From Mycolicibacterium tusciae (GTDB taxonomy: Bacteria; Actinomycetota; Actinomycetes; Mycobacteriales; Mycobacteriaceae), in the NCBI RefSeq assembly GCF_002086795.1, contig NZ_MVIM01000005.1, forward strand, positions 186,001 to 250,000: a DNA stretch of 64,000 bases, read 5' to 3'. The notes below the pieces were generated by a model that did not search any database, was not told where the DNA came from, and saw nothing but the letters and a program-made list of their open reading frames with translations. Within the stretch, counting starts at the first letter, position 1. Each line of letters opens with the position of its first letter. This document shows, one piece after another, positions 1 through 6,955 of the stretch. The position numbers and the translations under genes are program-made.

Positions 1-191
1 CAGACGACGAGGACGTCTGCGTCCCTGGCGATGTCGTGGATTCCCGCGACCGCCTGCGCGCCGAGCGCGGTGATCGCCTGGCGCTTTTCGTCCGTCCTAC
101 CGAGCGCGCGGACGTAGTGGCCGGATTCGACGAGACGGGACACCATCGGGCTGCCCATGCGGCCCGCCCCCACGAACCCGACGCACGTCAC
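1..191 (-). CDS. NAD-binding beta-hydroxyacid dehydrogenase (3-hydroxyisobutyrate dehydrogenase family), N-terminal part only
   Basis: This is the beginning of a gene that leaves the window on the left. Reading the minus strand from a GTG at 191, the protein opens with a Rossmann dinucleotide loop, GFVGAGRMGSP (G-x-G-x2-G), followed by the segment VSRLVESGHYVRALGR that normally follows it in 6-phosphogluconate/3-hydroxyisobutyrate dehydrogenases. The GTG overlaps the TGA of the upstream gene (GTGA, 4 bp), so the two are translationally coupled. It is a close family relative of that upstream gene, so this looks like a tandem pair acting on beta-hydroxy acids or beta-hydroxyacyl products at the end of the pathway. 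The substrate is unknown and only 63 codons are visible. Confidence 0.8.
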   Translation of the reverse strand, partial: MTCVGFVGAGRMGSPMVSRLVESGHYVRALGRTDEKRQAITALGAQAVAGIHDIARDADVLVV

Positions 192-1006
192 CGCGGATGA
201 TCCATCGATTCCAGAGCGGTGTCGGCCGCGGTGAACACCGAGCCTTCGGACGCTGACGCGGCGGCGGCGATGCTGGCTGCGTGACGAACGTCCTTCTGCA
301 ACAATGCGCCCGCGATCGGCGCGAGCGCTTCGACGGTGCCACCGAACATCGCGATGCTTCCCAGCGCCTTGCTTGTCGCCGATCCGCCGTTGAGTACCTC
401 GGCCAGCCGCACCCGCGGGATGCCGAGGGATTCGCCCAGGTCGAGGGTGCTCAGCGCGCTGCCCAGGTTCGCGGTGAACAGCAGGTTGTTGAGGATCTTG
501 GTGACCTGTCCGCTGCCGAGCGGGCCGAGATGGACGATCGGATCGGCGTAGGTCGCGAACACCGGGCGGCACCGCTCGGCGACATCTTCCTCGCCTCCCA
601 CCATGACGAGCAACTTGCCCTCCTCCACGGCGGGGCCTCCGCCGCTCACGGGTGCGTCGATCACCGAAACGCCTTGAGCGGCGGCCTTGTCCGCGATCTC
701 CCGGCACGTGTCCGGATGCACGGTGCTGTGAATCGCCACCACGCCGCCGGAGGCCAGACCTGCCAGTACGCCGCTGTCGCCGTAGAGCACTTCCCGTACA
801 TCGTCGTCGCCGACCACGCATAGGCAGACCAGGTCACTCGCCGCTGCCAACTCAGCGGGTGAACCCGCGGTTTTCGCGCCGGTGCCGGCATACGGATCGA
901 GGCTGGCCGCCCTGCGCGCCCACAGCGTCGTCTCGAAGCCGCCTTCGACGATGCGGCGTGCCATGGGTCCACCCTGACTGCCCAACCCGATGAATCCGAC
1001 GCGCAT
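188..1006 (-). CDS. NAD-binding beta-hydroxyacid dehydrogenase, 3-hydroxyisobutyrate dehydrogenase family
   Basis: A protein of 272 residues. It starts with MRVGFIGLGSQGG, the G-x-G-x2-G NAD(P) loop at residues 6-11. It then has the family substrate motif DAPVSGGGPAVEEG near residue 115 and the catalytic-lysine motif GSGQVTKILNN near residue 163, so it should be active in NAD(P)-dependent oxidation of a beta-hydroxy acid in the cytosol. I place the start at the ATG at 1006, not at an upstream in-frame codon at 1210, because homology begins there and because it forms a TGATG junction with the stop of the preceding alpha/beta hydrolase. The next gene is a second member of the same family. It is the ninth gene of the minus-strand block that begins at 9218. 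The substrate is not predictable. Confidence 0.88.
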   Translation of the reverse strand: MRVGFIGLGSQGGPMARRIVEGGFETTLWARRAASLDPYAGTGAKTAGSPAELAAASDLVCLCVVGDDDVREVLYGDSGVLAGLASGGVVAIHSTVHPDTCREIADKAAAQGVSVIDAPVSGGGPAVEEGKLLVMVGGEEDVAERCRPVFATYADPIVHLGPLGSGQVTKILNNLLFTANLGSALSTLDLGESLGIPRVRLAEVLNGGSATSKALGSIAMFGGTVEALAPIAGALLQKDVRHAASIAAAASASEGSVFTAADTALESMDHPR

Positions 1007-1896
1007 CAACCCGCCTCCATTGCTTCCGATGTGTTCTGCTGCGCGACAACGCATTCCTCGGCGAACGACAGCACTGCGCTGTGGTACGCCGCGGCGTTGA
1101 GCGATAGGGACATATTGTGTCCGGTGTTCGGTTGCTCGTTGGTCACGAATCGCGGTGATGACGTGAACATGGCGGCGATCTGCCCCAAGGCTTCGGCATC
1201 CGATCGCCACACCCGCTCGTGTTCGGCGGCGCTGAACTGCACCGGCACCCGAACATGCGGCGCGAGCGCGGGAAAGTCCTGCCGCGGCCAGCTCTTCGTC
1301 ATGCCGACTTCGTAGAGCGCGCCGGTCGACGAGTTGGTCATGCCGGACAGCACGTCGGGCGGATACAGCTCGGCGGGCTGCCAGAGCACCTCGCGCAGTC
1401 CGGTCGGTCGACCGGTCGCCGTCGCCGACTTCATGATCTCGGCCATCGCCGCGTCGTATTGCACACCCGTGCCCGCCAACTCGAGGCCGATCAGGTTCGT
1501 GCGCTCAGCCCGGTCATCTGCGGCCAGACGCACCGCCAGCTCACAACCGGCGGAGTGGCCGACGAGAAACAACCCTGCGCCGCGCGGGGTGGCGCCGAGT
1601 ATCTTGTCGATCGCGCCGTACACCAGTGCAACGCGTTGCTCCGGCCGCTCCATGGCGTCCGGGTAGGGCGCCGAGCTTCCGTACCCGGGCCGGTCGAGCG
1701 CCACCATGGTGAAGCCGCGGTCGGCTCCCATCCGTAGGAGTGACAGCGAGGGGTGCCCGGGGCAATCGAAATACGCTGCGGTACTGGATCCGCCGTGGAA
1801 CGCGACCACGACAGCCTTCGGCTCGTCGGCCGCCGCGATCAGTCCGGACATGGGCACGCCGTCGACGAAGACGACGCGGGGACGGGCCTCGCTCAC
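1006..1896 (-). CDS. Alpha/beta hydrolase
   Basis: A cytosolic hydrolase of 296 residues with no signal peptide. An oxyanion-hole segment, VVAFHGGSS, lies near residue 33. The nucleophile elbow is GHSAG near residue 113, and a histidine in TGHNMS near residue 254 is positioned as the catalytic base; an acid residue is likely between them. The start overlaps the stop of the DUF35-thiolase gene (ATGA, 4 bp) and its stop overlaps the start of the dehydrogenase, so it is in the middle of a tightly coupled operon. A role in hydrolysing an ester, lactone, thioester or C-C bond in the catabolic pathway is an inference from context. The family covers all of these. Confidence 0.85.
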   Translation of the reverse strand: MSEARPRVVFVDGVPMSGLIAAADEPKAVVVAFHGGSSTAAYFDCPGHPSLSLLRMGADRGFTMVALDRPGYGSSAPYPDAMERPEQRVALVYGAIDKILGATPRGAGLFLVGHSAGCELAVRLAADDRAERTNLIGLELAGTGVQYDAAMAEIMKSATATGRPTGLREVLWQPAELYPPDVLSGMTNSSTGALYEVGMTKSWPRQDFPALAPHVRVPVQFSAAEHERVWRSDAEALGQIAAMFTSSPRFVTNEQPNTGHNMSLSLNAAAYHSAVLSFAEECVVAQQNTSEAMEAG

Positions 1897-3548
1897 CCGT
1901 CGGTCCGCATCAGGATCGCGCCACTGGGAGTGAGCCCGCCGCTGCTGACCACCGCGACGCGGGCGTCTTTCACCTGACGTTCGCCTGCGTCGCCGCGCAA
2001 CTGGGTGACGGCTTCGTGGACGAGGCCCATTCCGTGTGTGCGCCCGTGGGAGAGCTGGCCGCCGTGGGTGTTCAACGGGATCACGCCGTCGCGGGCGATG
2101 GCCTTACCGCCGTCGAGGAAGTCCTTCGCCTCGCCGATGCCGCAGAACCCGAGCGCCTCCAGCCATGACAGACAGTTGAATGAGAAGCCGTCGTAAAGCT
2201 CGGCGACGTCGACGTCCTTGGGCCGTAGCGACGTTCGCGTCCACAAGTGTGCGGCCTGGCCCAGCACCTGTGGTTCGTGGGTCATGGTGGTCTGATCCCA
2301 GTCGGTGCGTTCGACGATCTGGGTGCCGACGGCCTCGAACAGCACCGGTTTGCGCGGCATGTCCTTGGCGGCGTCGACGGCCGACACGATCACGGCGACC
2401 GCGCCGTCGCACGGGACGTCGCAGTCGTAGAGCCCGAACGGCGTGGTGATCGGCCTGGCGTTCAGATAGTCGTCCATGGTCATCGGATCGCGGTAGATCG
2501 CCGTCGGATTCAGCGCGGCGTTGGCGCGCTGGTTCAGGGCGATCCAGCCAAGCGTCTCGCGCGTCGTCCCGTAGCGCTGAAAGTGCCGCTGCGCGTTGAG
2601 CGCGAGCACGTGCGCAGCCGAGGTGGCACCGAACGGCATCTGCCAGCTGGATGTGCGCGGGCCGCCGGGCGGGCTGGCCTTACCCTCCTTCATCAGCTGC
2701 TGGAACGTCGCTTCCCACAGCGTGCGGAAGCACAGTACGTGGCGGGCCATGCCGGTGGCGATGGCCATCATGGCGGCGATGACAGAACCGCCTGGGCCGA
2801 AGGTGTCCATGCCGCCGTTGATCCACGTCGGGCGAATGCCGAGCGCACCCTCGAGCGCGGTCACACCGCCTTCGCCCATTCCGGCGATGTCCAGCCCCGG
2901 GTAGGTCGACAGCCCGTCGATGTCGTCCAGCGTCAGCCCCGCGTCGGCGATGGCGGCCTCGCACGCATCGATGGTGAGCGACAGCGGCGGCACCATCAGA
3001 CGGCGGCCCAGACGGGATGCGCCGATACCGGTGATCGCCGACTGCTCTTCGAATTTCGCGGTGGTCAGCGGCGCGCTCACGTGCCGCGCGAAATCGGTCG
3101 GTGCGATTTCGTCCTGGGGCAGCGGACCGGATTCTTTGTCCGCCGTGGGACGGAACAGCGGAAGCCAGACGGCTCCGACGTTATCGGTGATCTTGTCGAA
3201 AGTGACCTCGACCATCTGGCCCAACGCCAGTTCGTCGGGATCACACTCCACGATGTTGGTGGTCAAGCGAACACGCGGATCCTCGACGACGGCGACCTGA
3301 GCCACCACATACGGCGGGGGCAGGTCGGGGAAGCCGAACCTGTGGTTGACCGTGAATGCCGAGAGGGTGGCGCGTCCGGAGACATCGCGCACGCCCATGT
3401 TGCGGCTGCGGCAGTATCGGCACACCGGCTGCGGTGGATGAATCAATGCCTCGCAGTCCTGGCATTCCTGGATGCGAAGGACGCCGTCACCGCCCGCGGT
3501 CCAGAAGAATTCGTTCTGAGCATTGAGTTCGGGCAGGGGTCGTGTCAC
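1893..3548 (-). CDS. DUF35 OB-fold/zinc-ribbon protein fused to a thiolase-like lipid-transfer (retro-aldolase type) domain
   Basis: A protein of 551 residues with two domains. Residues 1 to about 140 are a DUF35 acyl-CoA-associated domain with a zinc ribbon (CQDC and CRYC separated by about 10 residues) and an OB fold. Residues from about 165 to the end are a thiolase-superfamily SCP-x/Ltp domain opening with AITGIGASRLGRR and ending with the conserved NTHGGQLSHGRTHG. At the position where thiolases carry the nucleophilic cysteine it has FGPGGSVIAAM, with no cysteine, so thiolysis is unlikely. In steroid catabolism, DUF35 proteins partner with Ltp2-type thiolase-fold aldolases to cleave beta-hydroxyacyl-CoA side chains, and a retro-aldol role is the best inference. 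Those partners are usually separate proteins, as they are at 39043-40624 in this window. Confidence 0.85.
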   Translation of the reverse strand: MTRPLPELNAQNEFFWTAGGDGVLRIQECQDCEALIHPPQPVCRYCRSRNMGVRDVSGRATLSAFTVNHRFGFPDLPPPYVVAQVAVVEDPRVRLTTNIVECDPDELALGQMVEVTFDKITDNVGAVWLPLFRPTADKESGPLPQDEIAPTDFARHVSAPLTTAKFEEQSAITGIGASRLGRRLMVPPLSLTIDACEAAIADAGLTLDDIDGLSTYPGLDIAGMGEGGVTALEGALGIRPTWINGGMDTFGPGGSVIAAMMAIATGMARHVLCFRTLWEATFQQLMKEGKASPPGGPRTSSWQMPFGATSAAHVLALNAQRHFQRYGTTRETLGWIALNQRANAALNPTAIYRDPMTMDDYLNARPITTPFGLYDCDVPCDGAVAVIVSAVDAAKDMPRKPVLFEAVGTQIVERTDWDQTTMTHEPQVLGQAAHLWTRTSLRPKDVDVAELYDGFSFNCLSWLEALGFCGIGEAKDFLDGGKAIARDGVIPLNTHGGQLSHGRTHGMGLVHEAVTQLRGDAGERQVKDARVAVVSSGGLTPSGAILMRTDG

Positions 3549-3856
3549 CTGACGAACTCCGAAATTGCCTCGCTGCCGTTGGTTTTCGGGTCCGGCTCGG
3601 GTGACTCGTGCACATCCGGGTGCGCCGCTCCGTCGCCTGAGGGCCGGTGCTCACCCATGTAGATGATGGCGTGGACCGGGCAGTCGAACAGCGCGCGCAT
3701 CACGGCGTCGCGATCCTTCTCGGGCACTGTGCCATCGCCGATCAGCGATGCGTAACCCCAGTCGTCGAGCGAGAAGTACCCTGGCGCGTGCTTGGCGCAG
3801 ATGCCGAAGCCGTCGCAGATAGTCCGATCGAGCCGGATTCGCAAGCCGTCACTCAT
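3545..3856 (-). CDS. Small 3Fe-4S-type ferredoxin
   Basis: A ferredoxin of 103 residues. It has the mycobacterial single-cluster pattern C-x2-?-x2-C ... C-P, seen as CDGFGIC near residue 16 and DCPVHAI near residue 61. The variable position that would hold the second cysteine of a 4Fe-4S cluster is phenylalanine, so a 3Fe-4S cluster is expected. About 35 acidic and proline-containing residues follow the fold. I chose the ATG at 3856 (MSDGLRI) over one at 3877 because GGAGG lies about 9 nt upstream of it. It overlaps the NuoF-like gene by 8 bp and the DUF35-thiolase gene by 4 bp. Such ferredoxins usually pass electrons to P450s; here the immediate partner is a NuoF-like flavoprotein. Confidence 0.88.
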   Translation of the reverse strand: MSDGLRIRLDRTICDGFGICAKHAPGYFSLDDWGYASLIGDGTVPEKDRDAVMRALFDCPVHAIIYMGEHRPSGDGAAHPDVHESPEPDPKTNGSEAISEFVR

Positions 3857-5150
3857 GTCCCACCGCCTCCACTTCATAAGGCCGCATCTCGTTGAAAGCG
3901 CCGGTGCGGCAGGTCGGGCACTCGTTGGCGAGGTGGCTGGTGATCAGCTGCGGGTAGTGGCGCAGCAGGCTCGCCGCGACGTTCGTGGCGCCGTCGAGGG
4001 TGCCGCATGCGCCGCGGCCACGCAGTACCACCGACCAGCGCTCCAGGCGAGTGACGTCCTCCTGGGTCGCCGCTCCGTCGCGCAATGCCGAGACGACGGC
4101 CGCCATTGCCGCCGTGCCGTTGAAGCACGACCCGCATTGGCCGGCGTTCTCCCGATCGAAGTACGACATCACCGACGCGGCGACGGCGACGGGGCAGTCG
4201 TCAGTGAGAATCGAGATCGCACCGCAGCCAAGGCCGCTGCCGAGTCGGCGAATCGTTTCATGGTCGAGTGTCGCGTCGAGGATGTCGGTGTTGACCAAAC
4301 CGGCGAAATAGCCGCCCATCAACACTCCGCGCACCGAGTCCTTCGGAACTTCGTGCAATGTCAGCAGTTCGGAAAACGCGGCGCCGTGCGGTATCTCGTA
4401 CAGCGCTGCGGGCCTCCCGCCGCCCGTGATCGTCGCCAGGAACGTACCCGGCGACATCGGTGTACCGACCGCGCGGAAACTTTGAGCACCATGCTCGTGG
4501 ATATGGGGGAGGTTCGCCAGGGTCTCGACATTGCTGACGGTCGTCGGCAAGCCCGACACCCCCTCCTCGAACGGCCGAGGCGGCTTGTCGGTCGGCTTCG
4601 CGGGCCCGCCGTTGATGCGGCGTACCGCGGCGGTCTCCTCGCCCGCGACGTACCCGGGTTCGACGCTGATCACCGCGACGTCCGTCGCACCGAACATCTG
4701 GGGATCGAGTTCCGAGAGCGCACTGTTCACCGCCACGACCGACTGTTCGTCGGAGACATACACATACGCGCGGCTCGCGTTGATCGCGGCGGCGGCCAGG
4801 CGCAGGCCGTCCAGCACGAGGTGCGGGCGGTTGCGCAGCAGCCAGCGGTCTTTCACCGAAGCCGGCTCGCCCTCCTCGCCGTTCGCGACGATGACCGTCT
4901 GGACGCCGCGGCGTCCGGCGTCGCGCACCGTACGCAGCTTGGTCCCCAGCGGGAAGGCGGCGCCGCCGCGCCCGAGCAGACCGGACAGGTCGACCTGCTC
5001 CAGCAGTGCGTCCGCGTCCGTCAGCGGCCGGTAGCCGCCGGCCTGCACATACTCGGCGAGCTCCTCGGCTTTCACCTGGGTGGGCCGCAACAGTCGCGGC
5101 GTGCACCCTGGCCACGTGGCGACGGTGAGTTCGGTTGCGGTGGAGGTCAT
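3849..5150 (-). CDS. NuoF-like NADH-binding flavoprotein (stand-alone, SLBB/51-kDa family)
   Basis: A protein of 433 residues related to the NADH-binding subunit of complex I but encoded outside any nuo operon. The FMN/NADH site is visible as GRGGAAFPLGTK near residue 55, and NGEEGEP followed by KDRWLLRNRPH near residue 85. The cluster region reads AGQCGSCFNG, with a later GACGTLDGA. Compared with the canonical E-S-C-G-x-C-x-x-C, the first cysteine is alanine while the other three positions remain. A further CPTC sits near the C terminus. It is directly upstream of, and overlapping, a small ferredoxin gene, which suggests NADH to FMN to ferredoxin electron transfer feeding a P450 or the Rieske protein. 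That role is an inference. It starts 30 bp from the divergent gene at 5181. Confidence 0.8.
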   Translation of the reverse strand: MTSTATELTVATWPGCTPRLLRPTQVKAEELAEYVQAGGYRPLTDADALLEQVDLSGLLGRGGAAFPLGTKLRTVRDAGRRGVQTVIVANGEEGEPASVKDRWLLRNRPHLVLDGLRLAAAAINASRAYVYVSDEQSVVAVNSALSELDPQMFGATDVAVISVEPGYVAGEETAAVRRINGGPAKPTDKPPRPFEEGVSGLPTTVSNVETLANLPHIHEHGAQSFRAVGTPMSPGTFLATITGGGRPAALYEIPHGAAFSELLTLHEVPKDSVRGVLMGGYFAGLVNTDILDATLDHETIRRLGSGLGCGAISILTDDCPVAVAASVMSYFDRENAGQCGSCFNGTAAMAAVVSALRDGAATQEDVTRLERWSVVLRGRGACGTLDGATNVAASLLRHYPQLITSHLANECPTCRTGAFNEMRPYEVEAVGHE

Positions 5151-5167
5151 CGCGTCGCACCGCTGGA

Positions 5168-5180
5168 TAGGCTGTCGGGC
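5168..5180 (+). promoter_or_regulatory. Probable leaderless promoter of the 5181 gene
   Basis: TAGGCT at 5168-5173 matches the actinobacterial -10 pattern TANNNT. It ends 7 bases before the ATG at 5181, which is the spacing expected when transcription starts at the start codon. There is no Shine-Dalgarno sequence. The gap to the divergent NuoF-like gene is only 30 bp. Confidence 0.4.
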
Positions 5181-5654
5181 ATGAGAACTGCCGTGGTGCG
5201 CGTTGGCGTGGATCTGGCCGGCGAACTCGCGCCCGCACAGTTAAGCGATGGCATGGCACGCCTCCGCGAATCGGCCGGCGCCGCGGGGGTCGACGTGGTG
5301 GAGAACAACCTCGCCGGCCTCCCGCCGCAACGACGTGAGGTCGAGCTGTTGATCGCTGGTGAGGATGCCGCCGAACTCGAACGCATCGCGGTGAGTTTGT
5401 GCGCCAAGGCTTTCGGTACGACACCGGTGCCCGGTGTGCTGACTTTCATCAGCAGGGGCACGGACGACGACGCGCACGGCGTGCTCACCGGACTGGGACT
5501 CACCGGCGAAATCGAACGCGTCGCCGGTGACGACGGGTGGGACGTGATCCATGTGACGTTGCACAAGTCCGACCTCGAGCGGGTGCCCGAGAGTCGCGTC
5601 CACACCGCCCTGGAGGCGTCGCTCAACTGCGAAGTGCACATCCGCACTGTCTAG
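5181..5654 (+). CDS. Conserved-looking hypothetical protein
   Basis: A protein of 157 residues that I do not recognise as a named family. It opens with MRTAVVRVGVDLAGELAP, is rich in acidic residues, and has no signal peptide or membrane segment. The alternation of short hydrophobic strands (VELLIAGED, GVLTFISRG, VIHVTLHKSD) suggests a small alpha/beta or ferredoxin-like fold. It is the only plus-strand gene in the left block, separating two minus-strand runs. It starts 30 bp from the divergent NuoF-like gene and stops 5 bp before the convergent alpha/beta hydrolase. The start is the ATG that gives the coherent protein. Longer upstream frames are the shadow of the NuoF-like gene. Confidence 0.65.
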   Translation: MRTAVVRVGVDLAGELAPAQLSDGMARLRESAGAAGVDVVENNLAGLPPQRREVELLIAGEDAAELERIAVSLCAKAFGTTPVPGVLTFISRGTDDDAHGVLTGLGLTGEIERVAGDDGWDVIHVTLHKSDLERVPESRVHTALEASLNCEVHIRTV

Positions 5655-5659
5655 CGCCA

Positions 5660-6568
5660 TCAGTCGTCCAGGAATTCGAGAATCGCGGGCGCGGCCTGCA
5701 CCCAGGTGTCGAACAGGCAGAAGTTCTTCCCGCCGCTGGCGGCGAACCTCTCACCGGCGCGTTCCCAGGCGTCTTCCGGCCATGGCGGGTCGATCAACTT
5801 GGAACCCTTGATCAGGCAGCTCACCTCCAGCGAGGTGCGCTTGGGATGGTCCCAATCGTTCTCGCCGCCACGGATGATCAGTGTCGGTATGGTGATGTTG
5901 TCGAACATCTCGTCTTCGACGCCGGGGATGGTCTGGCCCGGCTTGGGCACGAAAGCGTTGAGCCAGCGCCGCATCAGCTTGAGAAACTCGTCGACGTCGA
6001 GTGCCCGGAACCGCGCCTCGTTGTCCGGGTTCTCGGCGATGCGCTCCTTCCACTCGGCGACGTGGAGCAGGCCCTCGACACCCATACCCTTGGCGGCCAG
6101 GATGCTGGGCACGACATAGTGTCCGCCGAGCACGAACGAGCCGTAGACACCGCCGACGATGTTCCACACCACCAGTTTTCGCACGATCTCGGGGTAGAGC
6201 ATCGTCGTCAGCATGGAGTCGCGTGCCCCGCCGGACCCACCCGCGATGATGCACGGCCCGACGTCGAGTCCCGTGATCAACGCGTGCAGAGTCTCGGCGC
6301 GCATGTGTGATTCGCTCTTGCCATAGAACTGCACGTCCGACTTGCCACAGTTCGGCCTGTCCCACAGCAGAACCCGGCAACCGCCGTCGGCCAGCGCCTC
6401 CGCCAACGGCCGCAGCCCCGGGATGTCCTTGCTGAAGCGGCCTCCCGGTGTCAGGGCGATGAATTCACCTTCTTCGCCAAGAATTTCGTAGACGACCCGG
6501 CCGCCCTTGTATTCGAAGATCTTTTCGCCGGGCTTGAGCTGCAGGCCGGAGGACTCAGTTGTCGTCAT
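5660..6568 (-). CDS. Alpha/beta hydrolase, possibly C-C bond hydrolase type
   Basis: A cytosolic protein of 302 residues. The fold begins with a beta strand and the oxyanion segment FIALTPGGRFSKDI near residue 39. It continues with the LLWDRPNCGKSD loop common to meta-cleavage and haloalkane-type hydrolases. The nucleophile elbow is GGSGGARDS near residue 112, a glycine-rich variant of G-x-S-x-G. A later LIIRGGENDWDHP supplies a likely acid. The start at 6568 overlaps the stop of the Rieske gene by ATGA; a longer frame to 6772 is only the shadow of that gene. Coupling to a Rieske protein and amidohydrolases suggests ring-cleavage product hydrolysis, but the reaction is not proven. Confidence 0.85.
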   Translation of the reverse strand: MTTTESSGLQLKPGEKIFEYKGGRVVYEILGEEGEFIALTPGGRFSKDIPGLRPLAEALADGGCRVLLWDRPNCGKSDVQFYGKSESHMRAETLHALITGLDVGPCIIAGGSGGARDSMLTTMLYPEIVRKLVVWNIVGGVYGSFVLGGHYVVPSILAAKGMGVEGLLHVAEWKERIAENPDNEARFRALDVDEFLKLMRRWLNAFVPKPGQTIPGVEDEMFDNITIPTLIIRGGENDWDHPKRTSLEVSCLIKGSKLIDPPWPEDAWERAGERFAASGGKNFCLFDTWVQAAPAILEFLDD

Positions 6569-6954
6569 GCCTGCACCATGACATCGTTGCCGACGATCCG
6601 GACGGGATAGGTCCGGATACTCCACTCGGGTTTGACCGCGGTCGTGCCCGTCGCCAGTTCGAAACCCCATTGGTGCCAAGGGCAGTAGATGAATTCGAGG
6701 TCGCGCACCATCACCGCGTCGCCCGGAACGTCGTCGTCGACGATCGTGCGGCCGCGCGGACGGCCCGAGCACAGCGGACCGCCCTCGTGCGGGCAGTAGT
6801 TCGCGATGGCGTAGAACGTGCCGTTGACGTTGTAGACGCCGACGCCGTGTCGGCCTATGGGTACCAGTTTGTGTGTGCCCGGCGGGATCTCGTCGACGGT
6901 GGCGACGACGTGTTCGCGCCCTTGCGCAAGCCGGGGCGTCTTCTGCTCGTCCAA
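6565..6954 (-). CDS. Small Rieske 2Fe-2S protein
   Basis: A protein of 129 residues made of a single Rieske domain, so either a Rieske ferredoxin or the Rieske half of a split oxygenase. The cluster ligands are visible as NYCPHEGG near residue 53 and IYCPWHQWGF near residue 90 (C-x-H and C-x2-H). The stretch between the two motifs is 34 residues, about twice the usual 15-17, so there is an insertion containing RGRTIVDDD. No catalytic mononuclear-iron domain is fused. It starts one base after the stop of the upstream amidohydrolase and overlaps the next gene by 4 bp. Electron delivery to an oxygenase in the pathway is the likely job. Confidence 0.88.
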   Translation of the reverse strand: MDEQKTPRLAQGREHVVATVDEIPPGTHKLVPIGRHGVGVYNVNGTFYAIANYCPHEGGPLCSGRPRGRTIVDDDVPGDAVMVRDLEFIYCPWHQWGFELATGTTAVKPEWSIRTYPVRIVGNDVMVQA

Positions 6955-6955
6955 C

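Noticed and set aside
2247..3662. A 471-codon plus-strand open frame
   Set aside because: Antisense shadow of the DUF35-thiolase gene, which has clear domains on the minus strand.
3792..5654. A 620-codon plus-strand open frame
   Set aside because: Only its last part (from 5181) looks like a protein; the rest is the antisense of the ferredoxin and NuoF-like genes.
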